Of a stretch of DNA of 64,000 bases, positions 20,421 through 29,510 are shown one piece after another; the stretch's first letter is position 1, and each line of letters starts with the position of its first letter. Made by a program: the position numbers and the translations under genes. Under the pieces are notes generated by a model. That model had not been told where the DNA came from, searched no databases, and saw only the letters and a program-made list of their open reading frames with translations. This DNA comes from Sorex araneus (lineage: Eukaryota > Chordata > Mammalia > Eulipotyphla > Soricidae). The stretch spans positions 35,119,643 through 35,183,642 of the forward strand of contig NC_073311.1 in NCBI RefSeq assembly GCF_027595985.1. Reading direction: 5' to 3'.

Positions 20421-20532
20421 AAAAAATTTAAAAAGAAAGAAAAAGAATAACATAGATTTAAACATTAATCTCATATTTTAATTATGAGATTAAATTACAA
20501 TTCAATTTATATTCTAATTATAATTATATTTT

Positions 20533-21285
20533 TTTATAATTTATTTATTTTTAATTAGAGAATCACCGTGAGGGTACAGTTACAGATTTATACACTTTTG
20601 TGCTTATACTTCCCTCATACAAAGTTCGGGAACCCATCCCTTCACCAGTGCCCATTCTCCACCACCCGTAAACCCAGCGTCCCTCCCACCCTCCCCACTC
20701 CCATCTCCCCCCCACCCCACCCTGCCACTGTGGCAGGGCATTCCCTTCTGTTCTCTCTCTCTAATTAGCTGTTGTGGTTTGCAATAAAGGTGTTGAGTGG
20801 CCGCTGTGCTCAGTCTCTAGCCCTCATTCAGCCCGCAACTCCCTTCCCCCACATGGCCTTCAACTACAATGTAGTTGGTGATCGCTTCTCTGAGTTGCCC
20901 TTTCCCCGAAACGTGGGGCCAGCCGCGAAGCCATGGGGTCAACCTCCTGGTACTTATTTCTACGGTTCTTGGGTATTAGTCTCCCACTCTGATATTCTAT
21001 ATACCATAGATGAGTGCAGTCTTTCTATGTCTGTCTCTCTCTTTCTGACTCATTTCACTCAGCATGAAACTTTTCATGCCCATCCACTTAACTACAAAAT
21101 TCTTGACTTCCTTTTTTCTAACAGCTGCATAGTATTCCATTGTATAGATGTACCAAAGTTTCCTCAACCAGTCATCCGTTTTGGGGCATTCGGGTTTTTT
21201 CCAGATTCTGGCTATTGTAAACAGTGCTGCGATGAACATACATGTGCAGATGTTGTTTCGATTGTACTTTTTTGCCTCTCTGGGA
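20533..21285 (-). mobile_element. L1, 5'-truncated, 753 bp, with 18 bp TSD
   Basis: A clean antisense L1 3' end: poly(T), 3' UTR and about 95 codons of ORF2. TAATTATAATTATATTTT flanks it at 20515-20532 and 21286-21303. The intact frame and well-kept 3' UTR make it one of the younger insertions here. Confidence 0.95.
20997..21285 (-). pseudogene. L1 ORF2 C-terminus, open but truncated
   Basis: About 95 codons stay open from the 5' truncation point at 21285 to the natural stop at 20997. Motifs seen are MFIAALFTIARIW, CPKTDDW, YIYTMEYYAAVRK and the C-terminal DRHRKTALIYGI. No catalytic domain remains, so it cannot make a working protein. Confidence 0.92.
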
Positions 21286-21364
21286 TAATTATAATTATAT
21301 TTTATATAATTACAAACAAACAGAACAGTGGAAGGGGGTAGGTAAGTGAGAGACTGAGGTTTTG

Positions 21365-21457
21365 TTTGTTTTTGTTTTTGCTGTGCCAGGGATCAAACAT
21401 AGGGACTCACACATTGCAGGCAGGCACTCTACCACTGAGGGCCAACTCCAAGCCCAG
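21365..21457 (-). mobile_element. tRNA-like SINE, other head type
   Basis: GCCAGGGATCAAACATAGGG, GCAGGCAGGCACTCTACCAC and TGAGGGCCAACTCCAAGCCC. The CTCTACCACTGAG head differs from family A and is shared with the copy at 62478. The 3' body is short or lost. Confidence 0.55.
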
Positions 21458-21715
21458 AATAATGTTAAACTATGTATGTGAGGACCATGACCTTGTGTAG
21501 GTAGCACAAAAAACTAACCATCATAATTCTGAGCAAGAGTAAGGATTTTCTGTGATCCCCATCACATCACCAATAAAACTATTTTAGTACACCATTTGTT
21601 GATCTTGCTCATGTAGGTAGAGACTGTGTGTTAGCTATACTTATATCCCACTCTAAATCCAGTACTAGTAGCTACTTTTCAGATTAAGAATTTAGTTTTG
21701 AAGGTAGTAAAGGGG

Positions 21716-21830
21716 TAGTAAAGGAGTTACAGCATTTGCCTTGCATGGAAGTCAACCCTTGTTCACTCACCAGCACAGCAACACCAGGAGTGACCCCAAA
21801 ACTCCCAGTGCCACAAAAACAAAAAGAGCT
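21716..21830 (+). mobile_element. A-old SINE
   Basis: GAGTTACAGCATTTGCCTTG, TGTTCACTCACCAGCACAGC and ACCAGGAGTGACCCCAAAAC; a compressed, diverged copy. Confidence 0.6.
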
Positions 21831-21891
21831 CCCAAACACAAAAACAAACTCATGAAAACTAAACAAAATCACTGTTTTCATACTGTTCAAA

Positions 21892-21909
21892 CAATAATAT
21901 ACATATATA

Positions 21910-21950
<41 letters not shown>
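21892..21950. repeat. (AT)n microsatellite
   Basis: TATACATATATATACATATA followed by about 30 bp of pure AT repeat. Confidence 0.97.
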
Positions 21951-21951
<1 letters not shown>

Positions 21952-22096
21952 CCCTAAAAACAATCACCAAATCAGAGGTTTCTTACTGGTTCCCCAAGAA
22001 AGGAAATAAAATAGAGTAAAAAGAAGCAGCTTTTTTTCTAATGCAGCTTTGCCAAAACACCATATATTTAAAGTTACTTTGAAATCTGCTCTCCTT

Positions 22097-22238
22097 TTGG
22101 GTCTGGAACGATAGCACAGCAGGTAGGGCATTTGCCTTGCACGTAGCCAACCCGGGTTTGATTCTCGCATCCCATATGGTCCCCCCAGCACCGCCAGGAG
22201 TAATTCCTGTGCATCGCTGGGTGTGACCCCCCCAAAAA
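22097..22238 (+). mobile_element. Family A SINE with internal deletion and TSD
   Basis: AAATCTGCTCTCCTT (22082-22096) and AAATCTGATCTCCTT (22239-22253) flank the copy. The body lacks the roughly 25 bp between GGAGTAATTCCT and GTGCATCGCTGGG. The deletion falls between two CCTG repeats in the family consensus. Confidence 0.92.
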
Positions 22239-22253
22239 AAATCTGATCTCCTT

Positions 22254-22944
22254 GACCAGCACACTTCTTCTGCTTCCTCAAGCATGGATGAATGGGCCTG
22301 AGGATGACTACCATGAGCATGGCTCCTGGTAGACAGCTCCTGACCCACAGGAAGTCTCCTACAGCAGTCTCGCACCCCAGCCATGATTCACCAGTTCGTG
22401 AAAGTTCCAGACTCTCCACTTAAAGCACTGTGGCACAGTAACAGTTGAACCCATAATTCCAAGTATGTGTCATAAAGCAATTAGAAAATTTTCCTATCAT
22501 CGTTTTGAAATCCAGGAATGAAAATGTAAAGAGCAAGAAATGGTCAACAAACAACCCGGTCTCACTTCCATCTAGAGCCAAGGTGTTTGGTGAGATGAGT
22601 CTTTCACAAAACTTTAGTTAAGATTCTGTAATTGTGTGAGGACTTGGAATGTTGTAGGTATCCTTCTAGAGCAATTCATATGAATGAGCAAATCTCCCTT
22701 CTCCCAGGATAGAAGGGAGAACACCGTAACCTTTGACACAGGTACTACCTTGCCACATTTTACAGAAGCTGGAAGGTGTTGAAATACAGAGATTCAATGA
22801 TAAGGTTGGATACCAGCTCAGTGGTGGTTCAGAACTGGACAGACTGACTCTTAAGCCCAGGAAAGGTCAGCTCAAGACACAGTGCAGCCGCTCAGACACC
22901 TTAGAATCACAGCAGCAAAGCAGGAGTAAATAACTTCATTCTCC
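22254..22944. other. Unannotated stretch
   Basis: About 690 bp of single-copy-looking DNA with no open frame over 66 codons and no recognised repeat. Confidence 0.4.
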
Positions 22945-23020
22945 GCAATGGAAAACAAATTATCAAATGTTTTCTTTTCAGCAGGTCGACTTTAGGGGGG
23001 AGAAACTCCAAATCAATAAT
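22945..23020 (+). mobile_element. Fragment of the composite retroposon seen at 55.6 kb
   Basis: GAAAACAAATTATCAAATG, the CAGCAGGTCGACTTTAGG region and AAACTCCAAATCAATAATAG align with 56024-56092 in the composite element. It ends where an A-old SINE begins. Confidence 0.55.
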
Positions 23021-23024
23021 AGTG

Positions 23025-23119
23025 ACACCTGGTAGGGCTCAGGGGCTATTCCCATCTAGGTCTCCTGCTTGCAAAACATGTGCTTAAGCACTGAGCTATC
23101 TCTCTGGTCCTATTATTTT
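23025..23119 (-). mobile_element. A-old SINE, partial
   Basis: GGTAGGGCTCAGGGGCTATT, CCATCTAGGTCTCCTGCTTG and AGCACTGAGCTATCTCTCTG give the 5' part in antisense. Confidence 0.65.
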
Positions 23120-23124
23120 AAAAT

Positions 23125-23190
23125 GCATTCAGGGATCACTCTTGGCAGTGCTCAGGATACCATATGAACAATGGGATGACAGTTATACAG
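23125..23190. mobile_element. Chimeric SINE scraps (A-old antisense joined to family B tail)
   Basis: CAGGGATCACTCTTGGCAGT and GCTCAGGATACCATATG are A-type antisense. They join directly to AACAATGGGATGACAGTTAT ACAGTG, the family B 3' end in sense. Confidence 0.6.
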
Positions 23191-23245
23191 TGAAGTGTAA
23201 TGGTAAAGTTGAGTAAGGTCAACCCTAACATCATCCTTCTCTTTT

Positions 23246-23353
23246 TAAAAATTTGTCGTGGCAGTCACATCCTGCAGTGCTTAGGGGGGAACAAACACAG
23301 GGCTTGCACATGCAAGACTGATGCTCTCCCATTTGGGCCATAACTCTGGCCTC
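23246..23353 (-). mobile_element. A-old SINE, diverged
   Basis: GCAGTCACATCCTGCAGTGC, AACACAGGGCTTGCACATGC and GGGCCATAACTCTGGCC. The middle is short. Confidence 0.55.
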
Positions 23354-24204
23354 CGATGTCCTGAAAGACCCCTGTAAAGACCCTATATCCACCGAGTCAC
23401 ATTTCTGAAGGTTACCAGAGGCAAGGAGTTCAATATAGGAATTTGGGAATGTGGGAGGGGAGATACATAGTTCAGAATATTTATTTTGTAGTAGTGCATG
23501 AATATAGTTTATGACTTTACAGGCTCACAGAAAGTTACAAATAGGCATCCTCTTCTGTCAGCTAGTATCATTCCTACTTTTTCTCTCTCCCTGAAGTGGG
23601 AGGATGAGTGAAACATTACACAAAGTCTGCTTCTCTGACTTACAGCTTTCTGTCCCAGGACAGACAGGAGAACAGTTTCTTTCAATATTTGAAGATAAAA
23701 ATAATCTCCTTCAATATTTGTTGTTATGAGTGACAGCTTGTGCTGTGACTAAGAGAGTGATCATCAGGGATCACACAAAGCTCATTTGAATAGCTTAGCA
23801 ATGATGGAGATTACTTACGAAAACATAATGAAAAAGCAGATAGCATGCAAATGGCCCCCAAGTTGGTCCACACCCAGGCATTGTTTTAACAGTGCTTCAG
23901 GAGGAGATTCATTATGCAACAGTCTCAAGAATCTTGGCTAGGCATGGAACTCTAGCATGATCCCTGCTGGAACTCTACCCATGATCCCTGCTAGAACTCT
24001 ACGTGTCATTCCTGCTGGACATCGCCGGCTGTTTTACAAAATTCGAACACAATGCCTGAGTCTGGGGGCGACATGGGCTGCGCAGATTAGAGGCAAGATG
24101 GCGCCGATGCCTCCTGAACTTGGCTTACCATTACACTTACAAGAGAAAACCTGGATGTCGTTAAGTGCACAGGAGGAAAACAAAGGGAGAGAAATCGAGA
24201 AGGC
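23354..24204. other. Unannotated stretch with a small triplication
   Basis: No gene or interspersed repeat seen. Three imperfect units of 23-24 bp, built around ATCCCTGCTGGAACTCTA, lie at 23951-24021. CAAGATGGCGCC at 24094-24105 resembles a YY1-type motif, but there is no promoter context to support it. Confidence 0.45.
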
Positions 24205-24290
24205 CTGACCATATCTTAATCTTGGGTTTCCAGCCTCTAGAACCATAAGAAAACTCATTTCTGGTGTTGTATGAAAGGAGAGAAAGTTGT
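24205..24290 (+). mobile_element. MLT1-like LTR 3' remnant
   Basis: ATCTTAATCTTGGGTTTCCA, GCCTCTAGAACCATAAGAAA and TTTCTGGTGTTG resemble the cttggacttccagcctccagaactgtgagaaa block of MaLR LTRs. Only this block is readable. Confidence 0.4.
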
Positions 24291-24414
24291 TACCACCTTG
24301 ACAAGGAAACAAGAGGCTTTGGCCCACAATAAATGCACTTAAGGCACTCCTGTGTTTAAAGCTACCCCAACTATGGCATTTTGTTACGAGATTTTTAGCA
24401 AGCTAATTTAACAC

Positions 24415-24430
24415 ATGATTAGCAAATCAT
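24415..24430. other. Perfect palindrome ATGATTAGCAAATCAT
   Basis: Six-base arms ATGATT/AATCAT around AGCA. A further ATTAACGAATGATTAA cluster follows at once. Homeodomain-type ATTA cores are frequent here; no function is shown. Confidence 0.5.
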
Positions 24431-24572
24431 TAACGAATGATTAAACAAATGTGAGAGCACAATTAGAATCCCAAGCACATGCAGTATTTTATGCCATTTT
24501 GACTAAGAATATTTTGATTCTCCATTTTAATGTAAGTAATACTGCTATGGGCTTTCATATACAAAGTTCTTT

Positions 24573-24718
24573 TGCGGGCTTAGTTGGGTTTAGGCAACAC
24601 CCAATGATGCTCACAGACTCTGTGCTCAGGGATCACTCTCAGCAGTGTTCCAGGGGCCATGTGCAATGTCAGTTATTAACTGGGGTTGGCCATGTGCAAG
24701 GCAAGTGCCTTAACTCTT
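24573..24718 (-). mobile_element. A-old SINE
   Basis: GGCAACACCCAATGATGCTC, CTCTGTGCTCAGGGATCACT and GGGGTTGGCCATGTGCAAGG. The extreme head is eroded. Confidence 0.75.
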
Positions 24719-25284
24719 GTTAAGTTTTAACAAGTTTAACTAGTTCTTAAATGGTCATATCTAAACCCAAATGTCTACTATCAGTTGGAAATTAGGATAC
24801 TTTTGAAACTGGGTAAAACTGCTAAAGCAAGACTCTTGGTGTCACTATAAGAATGTTTTCTATTCTTTTGTGTATAAAGCTAGGAGTAAATAATTGGTTT
24901 TACAGTAACTCCATGCTTAACTCTGAATAACTGCCAGGCTGTTTCTCAAACTGGTGCCCCATTTTCCATTTCTACTAGTAATCTCTAAGATTTCTAATCC
25001 TCTCCAAATTTTTTTGAATATTTACAGTTTTATGCAGTTTTGGCTTTTTCTCTTTGTTTTGTGACTATGGGTACTACTACTAATATATTTTATAAATATA
25101 TAAAATATTATATATTTTATAAGCTGCACAGAAGAAATATGATAGCTTGCATTTATTTCTTAGCAAATTCAAAGGTATTAGTTATTCCATGATATTTCCA
25201 TTGTCCAGAATTGTTTGGTTGAGGATCAAACACTACAACCTTAGGCCAAATTCACTGTTCTGCTAGTTGTTCATTTGTTTTATG
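24719..25284. other. Unannotated AT-rich stretch
   Basis: About 570 bp. An AT-only inverted-repeat patch (ATATTTTATAAATATATAAA and its mirror) lies at 25085-25125. No gene seen. Confidence 0.4.
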
Positions 25285-25437
25285 CTAAGGGGTCATCTCC
25301 TGGCAGTGTCCTGGGGACCATGTGGCACCAATCCAAGCTTGATCCCCAGCACCACCTATGTTCCCCCAAGCCCACCAGAGTAACCCCTGAGCACAGAGCT
25401 AGGAGTAAGCCCTGAGTATCACTGGCTGTAGCTGAAA
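25285..25437. mobile_element. Two A-old SINE halves in opposite orientation
   Basis: GGGGTCATCTCCTGGCAGTG and CCTGGGGACCATGTGGCACC are antisense (25285-25328). TTGATCCCCAGCACCACCTA, CTGAGCACAGAGCTAGGAGT and CCCTGAGTATCACTGGCTGT are sense (25329-25437). The join suggests an inversion or two abutting insertions. Confidence 0.65.
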
Positions 25438-25509
25438 AAACTAAACAAAACAAAAAATTAACTAAAACATAAAATAAGATGCAAGCCAATGATAAATTAT
25501 TTAAAGGGT

Positions 25510-25690
25510 TTTTTGTTTTGTTTTGTTTTTTAACTTTTGGGCTCCCCAAGCAGTGCTCATGGGTCCCGAGCCACTCCTGGCCATACCCAGCCCACCAGGC
25601 TGTGTGGTACGATTCAACCTGAAGAGGCAGAGTTCCTGGAGTGCCGGCAACCACCAAGACCAGCAACCCCCATACTGCTGTGTCTAGAGA
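25510..25690 (-). mobile_element. Diverged SINE, possibly family D
   Basis: T-rich start, CAGTGCTCATGGGTCCCGAG, CACTCCTGGCCATACCCAGC, then GGAGTGCCGGCAACCACCAA. The GC-rich body is longer than family A allows. The head is not clear. Confidence 0.45.
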
Positions 25691-26231
25691 TGGTGGGCAG
25701 ATAGCATAGGGGAACTTTTTAAAAAACTGATCTTTAACTCAGATTGAGAAGCGCTCAAACAAGACTCAAAGTTTAAGGAATCGTAGGAAGGACCCAGAAT
25801 GACAGGAGCATCCTGCAGGCAGGAATTCCATTGTTCGACTACACGGTCGCATACCACAGCACCTGCACCAGTGTTCTTCTAAGGGAGTGATGTCATTCTC
25901 AAGGCATGATGGAATGATGGCGCAGGGGGACAGTAGCACCCTTCTGTGCAAATGCGGGAACCTTTCTGTGTGCTTAAAGAAGGGAGATTTTTGAGGAATG
26001 GGAGCTAAGTGTTTTTTTTTCTTTTTTCTAAAAAGGGCATAATAGGCCAAAAATGTCTGATAAGCTCTGACCTGATAGGGCCTAGTGCATGTAATAGGTG
26101 CTCATTTAAAAAATACACAAATATACAAGTCCTAGGCAACACTCTTCCTAATTCCAATGCCACAGCCAAGGATTAGCATTTTCTAGGTGCACTTGTTTTG
26201 TTTTCACTTACTTTGCATTGACTTACAGAAA
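25691..26231. other. Unannotated stretch
   Basis: About 540 bp without a recognised repeat. A 94-codon minus-strand frame at 25766-26050 resembles nothing I know. Confidence 0.4.
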
Positions 26232-26370
26232 AGGAAGAATCTGGAATCAGTTCTAGGTACAATCCCAGCCTCATCTCTTACTAGCCCAGCTACCTTGGGC
26301 AAGTTAATCTATCCTCTCTGTGATTCTTCTGTCATGGCAATAACAACATTGACTGTGGCATTATTAAAAT
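26232..26370 (+). repeat. MIR SINE
   Basis: AATCTGGAATCAGTTCTAGG, CCCAGCCTCATCTCTTACTA, GCTACCTTGGGCAAGTTAAT and CTATCCTCTCTGTGATTCTT match MIR in sense, including the core accttgggcaagtta. It is a clear copy, lacking the 3' end. Confidence 0.9.
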
Positions 26371-27036
26371 CACATTCAAGTTTAAAACGTGGAAATGACT
26401 TAGAAGGGTGTGTCACATGTAGAAATGCATCACTGTTCATTATAACCTTCCAGAATGGCACACTGTAGATATCATCTTTTGAAACAGAATTTCATTTCAC
26501 AGTTTCTCCAGGTTGAAGATCACTAAGTTTTTAAAACAATCTCTCCTTGACTAAGGTCATCAGATATTTTAGGCAAATCACAAGGTGCCTGTTTCTATAT
26601 GATTTTTCATGAATTTGTAAAGTACTGCTGATCATAGTGCTTGATATAAGGACTGACTTCCAGCTTACCATCCAGGAAGGTGGTATGGAAGAACAGGTTT
26701 TTAATCTGTCATTCACACACTGCACCCCCAGGCCTAAACAAACTTTGTAAAACAAAAAATAATATCAAAACGCATCTCTTTCCATTCATGGCAACCTTTT
26801 GGCAAGTATCCAGGGGGTGGCTCTTCCTGAAATGGTCTTCTGTGGTCATTCCACACAACTGGAAGAAGCGACTACAATCAGTTCTCCAGAAAGTCTTGCT
26901 CTCCACAAGCATTATGTCTGGCTCTGCTGTGCCTTCAGCTGGAATCAAATCTCCCAGCCCCTGCCTGCTGAGAACCTTGTTTTCTTTCAGGGCCACACTT
27001 AACCCACTGCTATAGCAAGTGCCATGTATTCAAACT
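26371..27036. other. Unannotated stretch
   Basis: About 670 bp. Overlapping frames of 67-111 codons exist on both strands between 26680 and 27015. They read through each other and have no domain, start context or splice structure that I can support. Confidence 0.4.
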
Positions 27037-27047
27037 AATGTAGCACA

Positions 27048-27285
27048 CTGTAGCACTGTCATCCCATTGCTCACCAATTTGCTCGAGCGGGCACCAGTAA
27101 TGTCTCCATTGTGAGACTTGTTACTGTTTTTGGTATATCGAATACGCCACGGGTAGCTTGCCAGGCTCGTCGAGCAAGCAGGATACTCGAGGTAGCTTGC
27201 CAGACTCTCTGAGAGGGATGGAGGAATCAAACCCGGGTCAGCTGCGTGCAAGGCAAACGCCCTACCCGCTGTGCTATCGCTCCAG
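27048..27285 (-). mobile_element. Family B SINE
   Basis: Complete antisense copy: CACTGTAGCACTGTCATCCC, TGTCTCCATTGTGAGACTTG, TATCGAATACGCCACGGGTA and the head CTGTGCTATCGCTCCAG. Short AAACTA repeats at both sides are too brief to call a TSD. Confidence 0.92.
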
Positions 27286-27529
27286 TGAAACTAGAAATAG
27301 AAACCACAAAACCTTATATCATCATTCTTATTGAAGCCTGTCTTGTTCACAAAGCAAACCTCAAGGTAATTATCAATGTGTCTTGTACATATTATGTCTA
27401 AAACCGGGGAGTGTGGGAAACACTAAAAAATATCATCTAAGAAACTATTGATGACTTCAGCCAATTCTTTACTTGTTTGTTTCCCCCCAGGACGTAAAAT
27501 TTTATAAGGGCCAGAATCTTAACTGGCTT

Positions 27530-27600
27530 GCTTGTAAGCAGGGACTAGCACTAACAAGTGCTAAATAAATATTGACTGAACCAATTATAGGGTAAATGGA
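27530..27600 (+). repeat. L2 3' end
   Basis: TTGTAAGCAGGGACTAGCAC then GTGCTAAATAAATATTGACT GAACC resembles the L2 terminal gcagggac..gctcaataaatatttgttgaat. Diverged. Confidence 0.5.
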
Positions 27601-27659
27601 TGAATTAGGGGACATGACAACAATAGTCTTTGCAAAGTGGATCCATCTGATACCCGATT

Positions 27660-27760
27660 AAGTGATTTCATTCCCCTCCACAGAAAGTGGGAAATAGGTA
27701 AGCAAGTAGCTTGCCCCAAGTCTCAATAATCAAACAGCTCTTTCCCAAGACCAAAAGCAC
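27660..27760 (-). repeat. Possible MIR, antisense
   Basis: TAAGCAAGTAGCTTGCCCCA AGTCTC and the preceding CCACAGAAAGTGGGAAAT hint at the antisense MIR core. Weak. Confidence 0.35.
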
Positions 27761-27950
27761 AGTTGCATGAAACTAAGTCCTAGGCTTGGTAAGAATGAGA
27801 GTGGTTGCCAGAGCGAAAGGGCTGGGGAGAAGTGAACAGAGAGTTTTGGTGACCGGACAGCACTAGAAGTTTAGTGGTGGGTGTGTTATGATATAAATAC
27901 ACACAGGTGTGAAGGCAAACCTTGAAAATTCATAACATCATAAACCAGGG

Positions 27951-28098
27951 CCAGAGAGATAGCACAGCAGGCAAGGTACTTCCCTTGTACGCAGCCAACC
28001 CTGGTTCAATCCTCAACACACCCCATAAGGTCCCCAGGAGTGATCCCTGAGTGCAGAGCCAGGATTAAGCTCTGAACAAGGTGGGTGTGACCTAAAAA
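27951..28098 (+). mobile_element. A-old SINE
   Basis: GGGCCAGAGAGATAGCACAG, GTACGCAGCCAACCCTGGTT and GAGTGCAGAGCCAGGATTAA to GGTGGGTGTGACCTAAAA. Confidence 0.88.
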
Positions 28099-28690
28099 CA
28101 ATAACAGTGATAATAATTTTTCCAATTTTTAAAAGTAGGCAACACATAGCATACATAGCATACTGGCATCAAGTTGAGAGTTATTAAAGAACATGCCTCC
28201 ACCCCCAAAAAAGATTTCTTTTTCTTTGTCTTCTTTAGACAATTTTACATCATTGTTTTTATGGGAGGAACAAACTTTCCCATTATCTAGGTCATGTCTC
28301 TCTTAGTTTTATCATGCCACTAGTCATCAGTTTTGTAATATTTGAGGATTACATAGATCACAGATGACAACAGTCTCCCCTGGATTGAAGTATCAGCAAG
28401 CCCCAAAGACCTGGATGTCCCTACAGGTGTCACCTAACCTGAGACTTGGGTTATCCAAAGGTCAGGGTACAGGAAACCAATGCTCTAGCCAGCTGCAAGC
28501 TGGAGCCCGTTGCTTTTATCATTGACTGTTGTGGGTGTGAACCCTGCGGGGACTGGAGAGAATTGTTGCCAAAATGGTAATCTGCAGGTCACTCTGCCAG
28601 CATCTCTCCTTACCATGTGAGTGTTCACTGTGGCTAAGATTCTAGAATCAAAGGTGTCCATGCCTGAAAAACCCACAGAGAGAGTTTAAT
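28099..28690. other. Unannotated stretch
   Basis: About 590 bp, no recognised repeat, frames below 64 codons. Confidence 0.4.
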
Positions 28691-28691
28691 A

Positions 28692-28850
28692 GAGGGGCTG
28701 GGAGGTCAAAGGCCAAGAGCCGCCAGAGGGATAAAAAGGAAGAACCTGGGTTTGATTCCCACTAACACATAGTCTCCTGAATACTGAGCACTGCCAGGTA
28801 CAACCCTCAAGCATTATGCCAGGAGTAGCCCCTGTATAGCCCAAAAACAA
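28692..28850 (+). mobile_element. A-old SINE
   Basis: GAGGGGCTGGGAGGTCAAAG, CTGGGTTTGATTCCCACTAA, TGAGCACTGCCAGGTACAAC and GCCAGGAGTAGCCCCTGTAT. The head is altered. Confidence 0.75.
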
Positions 28851-28891
28851 CAGAATAAAATTTAAAATACTATGACTCTGATTCTTATGAA

Positions 28892-28950
28892 CTCTCTCTC
28901 TCTCCCTCTCCCTCTCCCTCCCTCCCTTCCTCTCTCTCTCTCTCACTCTC
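28892..28950. repeat. (TC)n/(CCTCTC)n low complexity
   Basis: Pyrimidine tract of about 60 bp with CTCTCC and CTCC interruptions, adjoining the next SINE's T-rich end. Confidence 0.9.
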
Positions 28951-28957
28951 TCTTCTT

Positions 28958-29117
28958 TTTTTTAGGCCACACCCAGCAGTGCTCAGGACTAACTCCTGGT
29001 TCTGTGCTCAGGGATCACTCCTGGTGGCGCCGGAGGAACCATATATGGTGTAGGGAATCAAACCCAGGCTGCCACGCACAAGGCCAGTGTCCTACCCACT
29101 ATATTATCACTCTGCCC
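28958..29117 (-). mobile_element. A-old SINE
   Basis: TTTAGGCCACACCCAGCAGT, GTTCTGTGCTCAGGGATCAC and GAATCAAACCCAGGCTGCCA, head ATATTATCACTCTGCCCC. Confidence 0.88.
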
Positions 29118-29124
29118 CCTCCCT

Positions 29125-29490
29125 GACCTTTAATTCTTTGGGGTGTCTATGAAGAAATGAAATGACTAGATCATATGGTAATACTATTTTCACACTGTAG
29201 GGTAACCTCCGTCCTGGTTTTCTATAGCAGTTCCCCCATTTGACATTCCCACCATGCCTACCCAGGAATCCCAATGTCTGCATGCTTGCCAACGCTCATC
29301 ACTTTCCGTGATTTTGCCAGTGGTTGTCCGAAGGGTGATGAGGCAGCATCTCATGTGGTTGGAACTTTGGAATCACTAAATCAGTGATTACTAATGTGAA
29401 GCGTCTTTTACACACCTGGAGACTAATTACTTTCTTCTACTCAATTTCTTTCTTTTTGTTTTATTCTTTTAGTCCTTTGTCCATTTTTTA
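29125..29490 (-). mobile_element. Ancient L1 ORF2 fragment
   Basis: Antisense L1M-type ORF2 landmarks occur in order: GACTAGATCATATGGTAATA, CATTTGACATTCCCACCATG, TGCTTGCCAACGCTCATCAC and GTCCTTTGTCCATTTTTTAA. The younger sense L1 at 29511 is inserted at its right edge. Confidence 0.78.
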
Positions 29491-29510
29491 AAATTGGGTT
29501 GGTTTTGTAG

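Noticed and set aside
20466-20490. Hairpin AATCTCATA..TATGAGATT as a structured RNA
   Set aside because: Short arms in AT-rich DNA next to an L1 target site; no sign of a conserved RNA.
24094-24105. YY1-like motif CAAGATGGCGCC as a promoter
   Set aside because: A single motif in repeat-rich DNA, with no CpG island, no exon and only an LTR-like scrap nearby.
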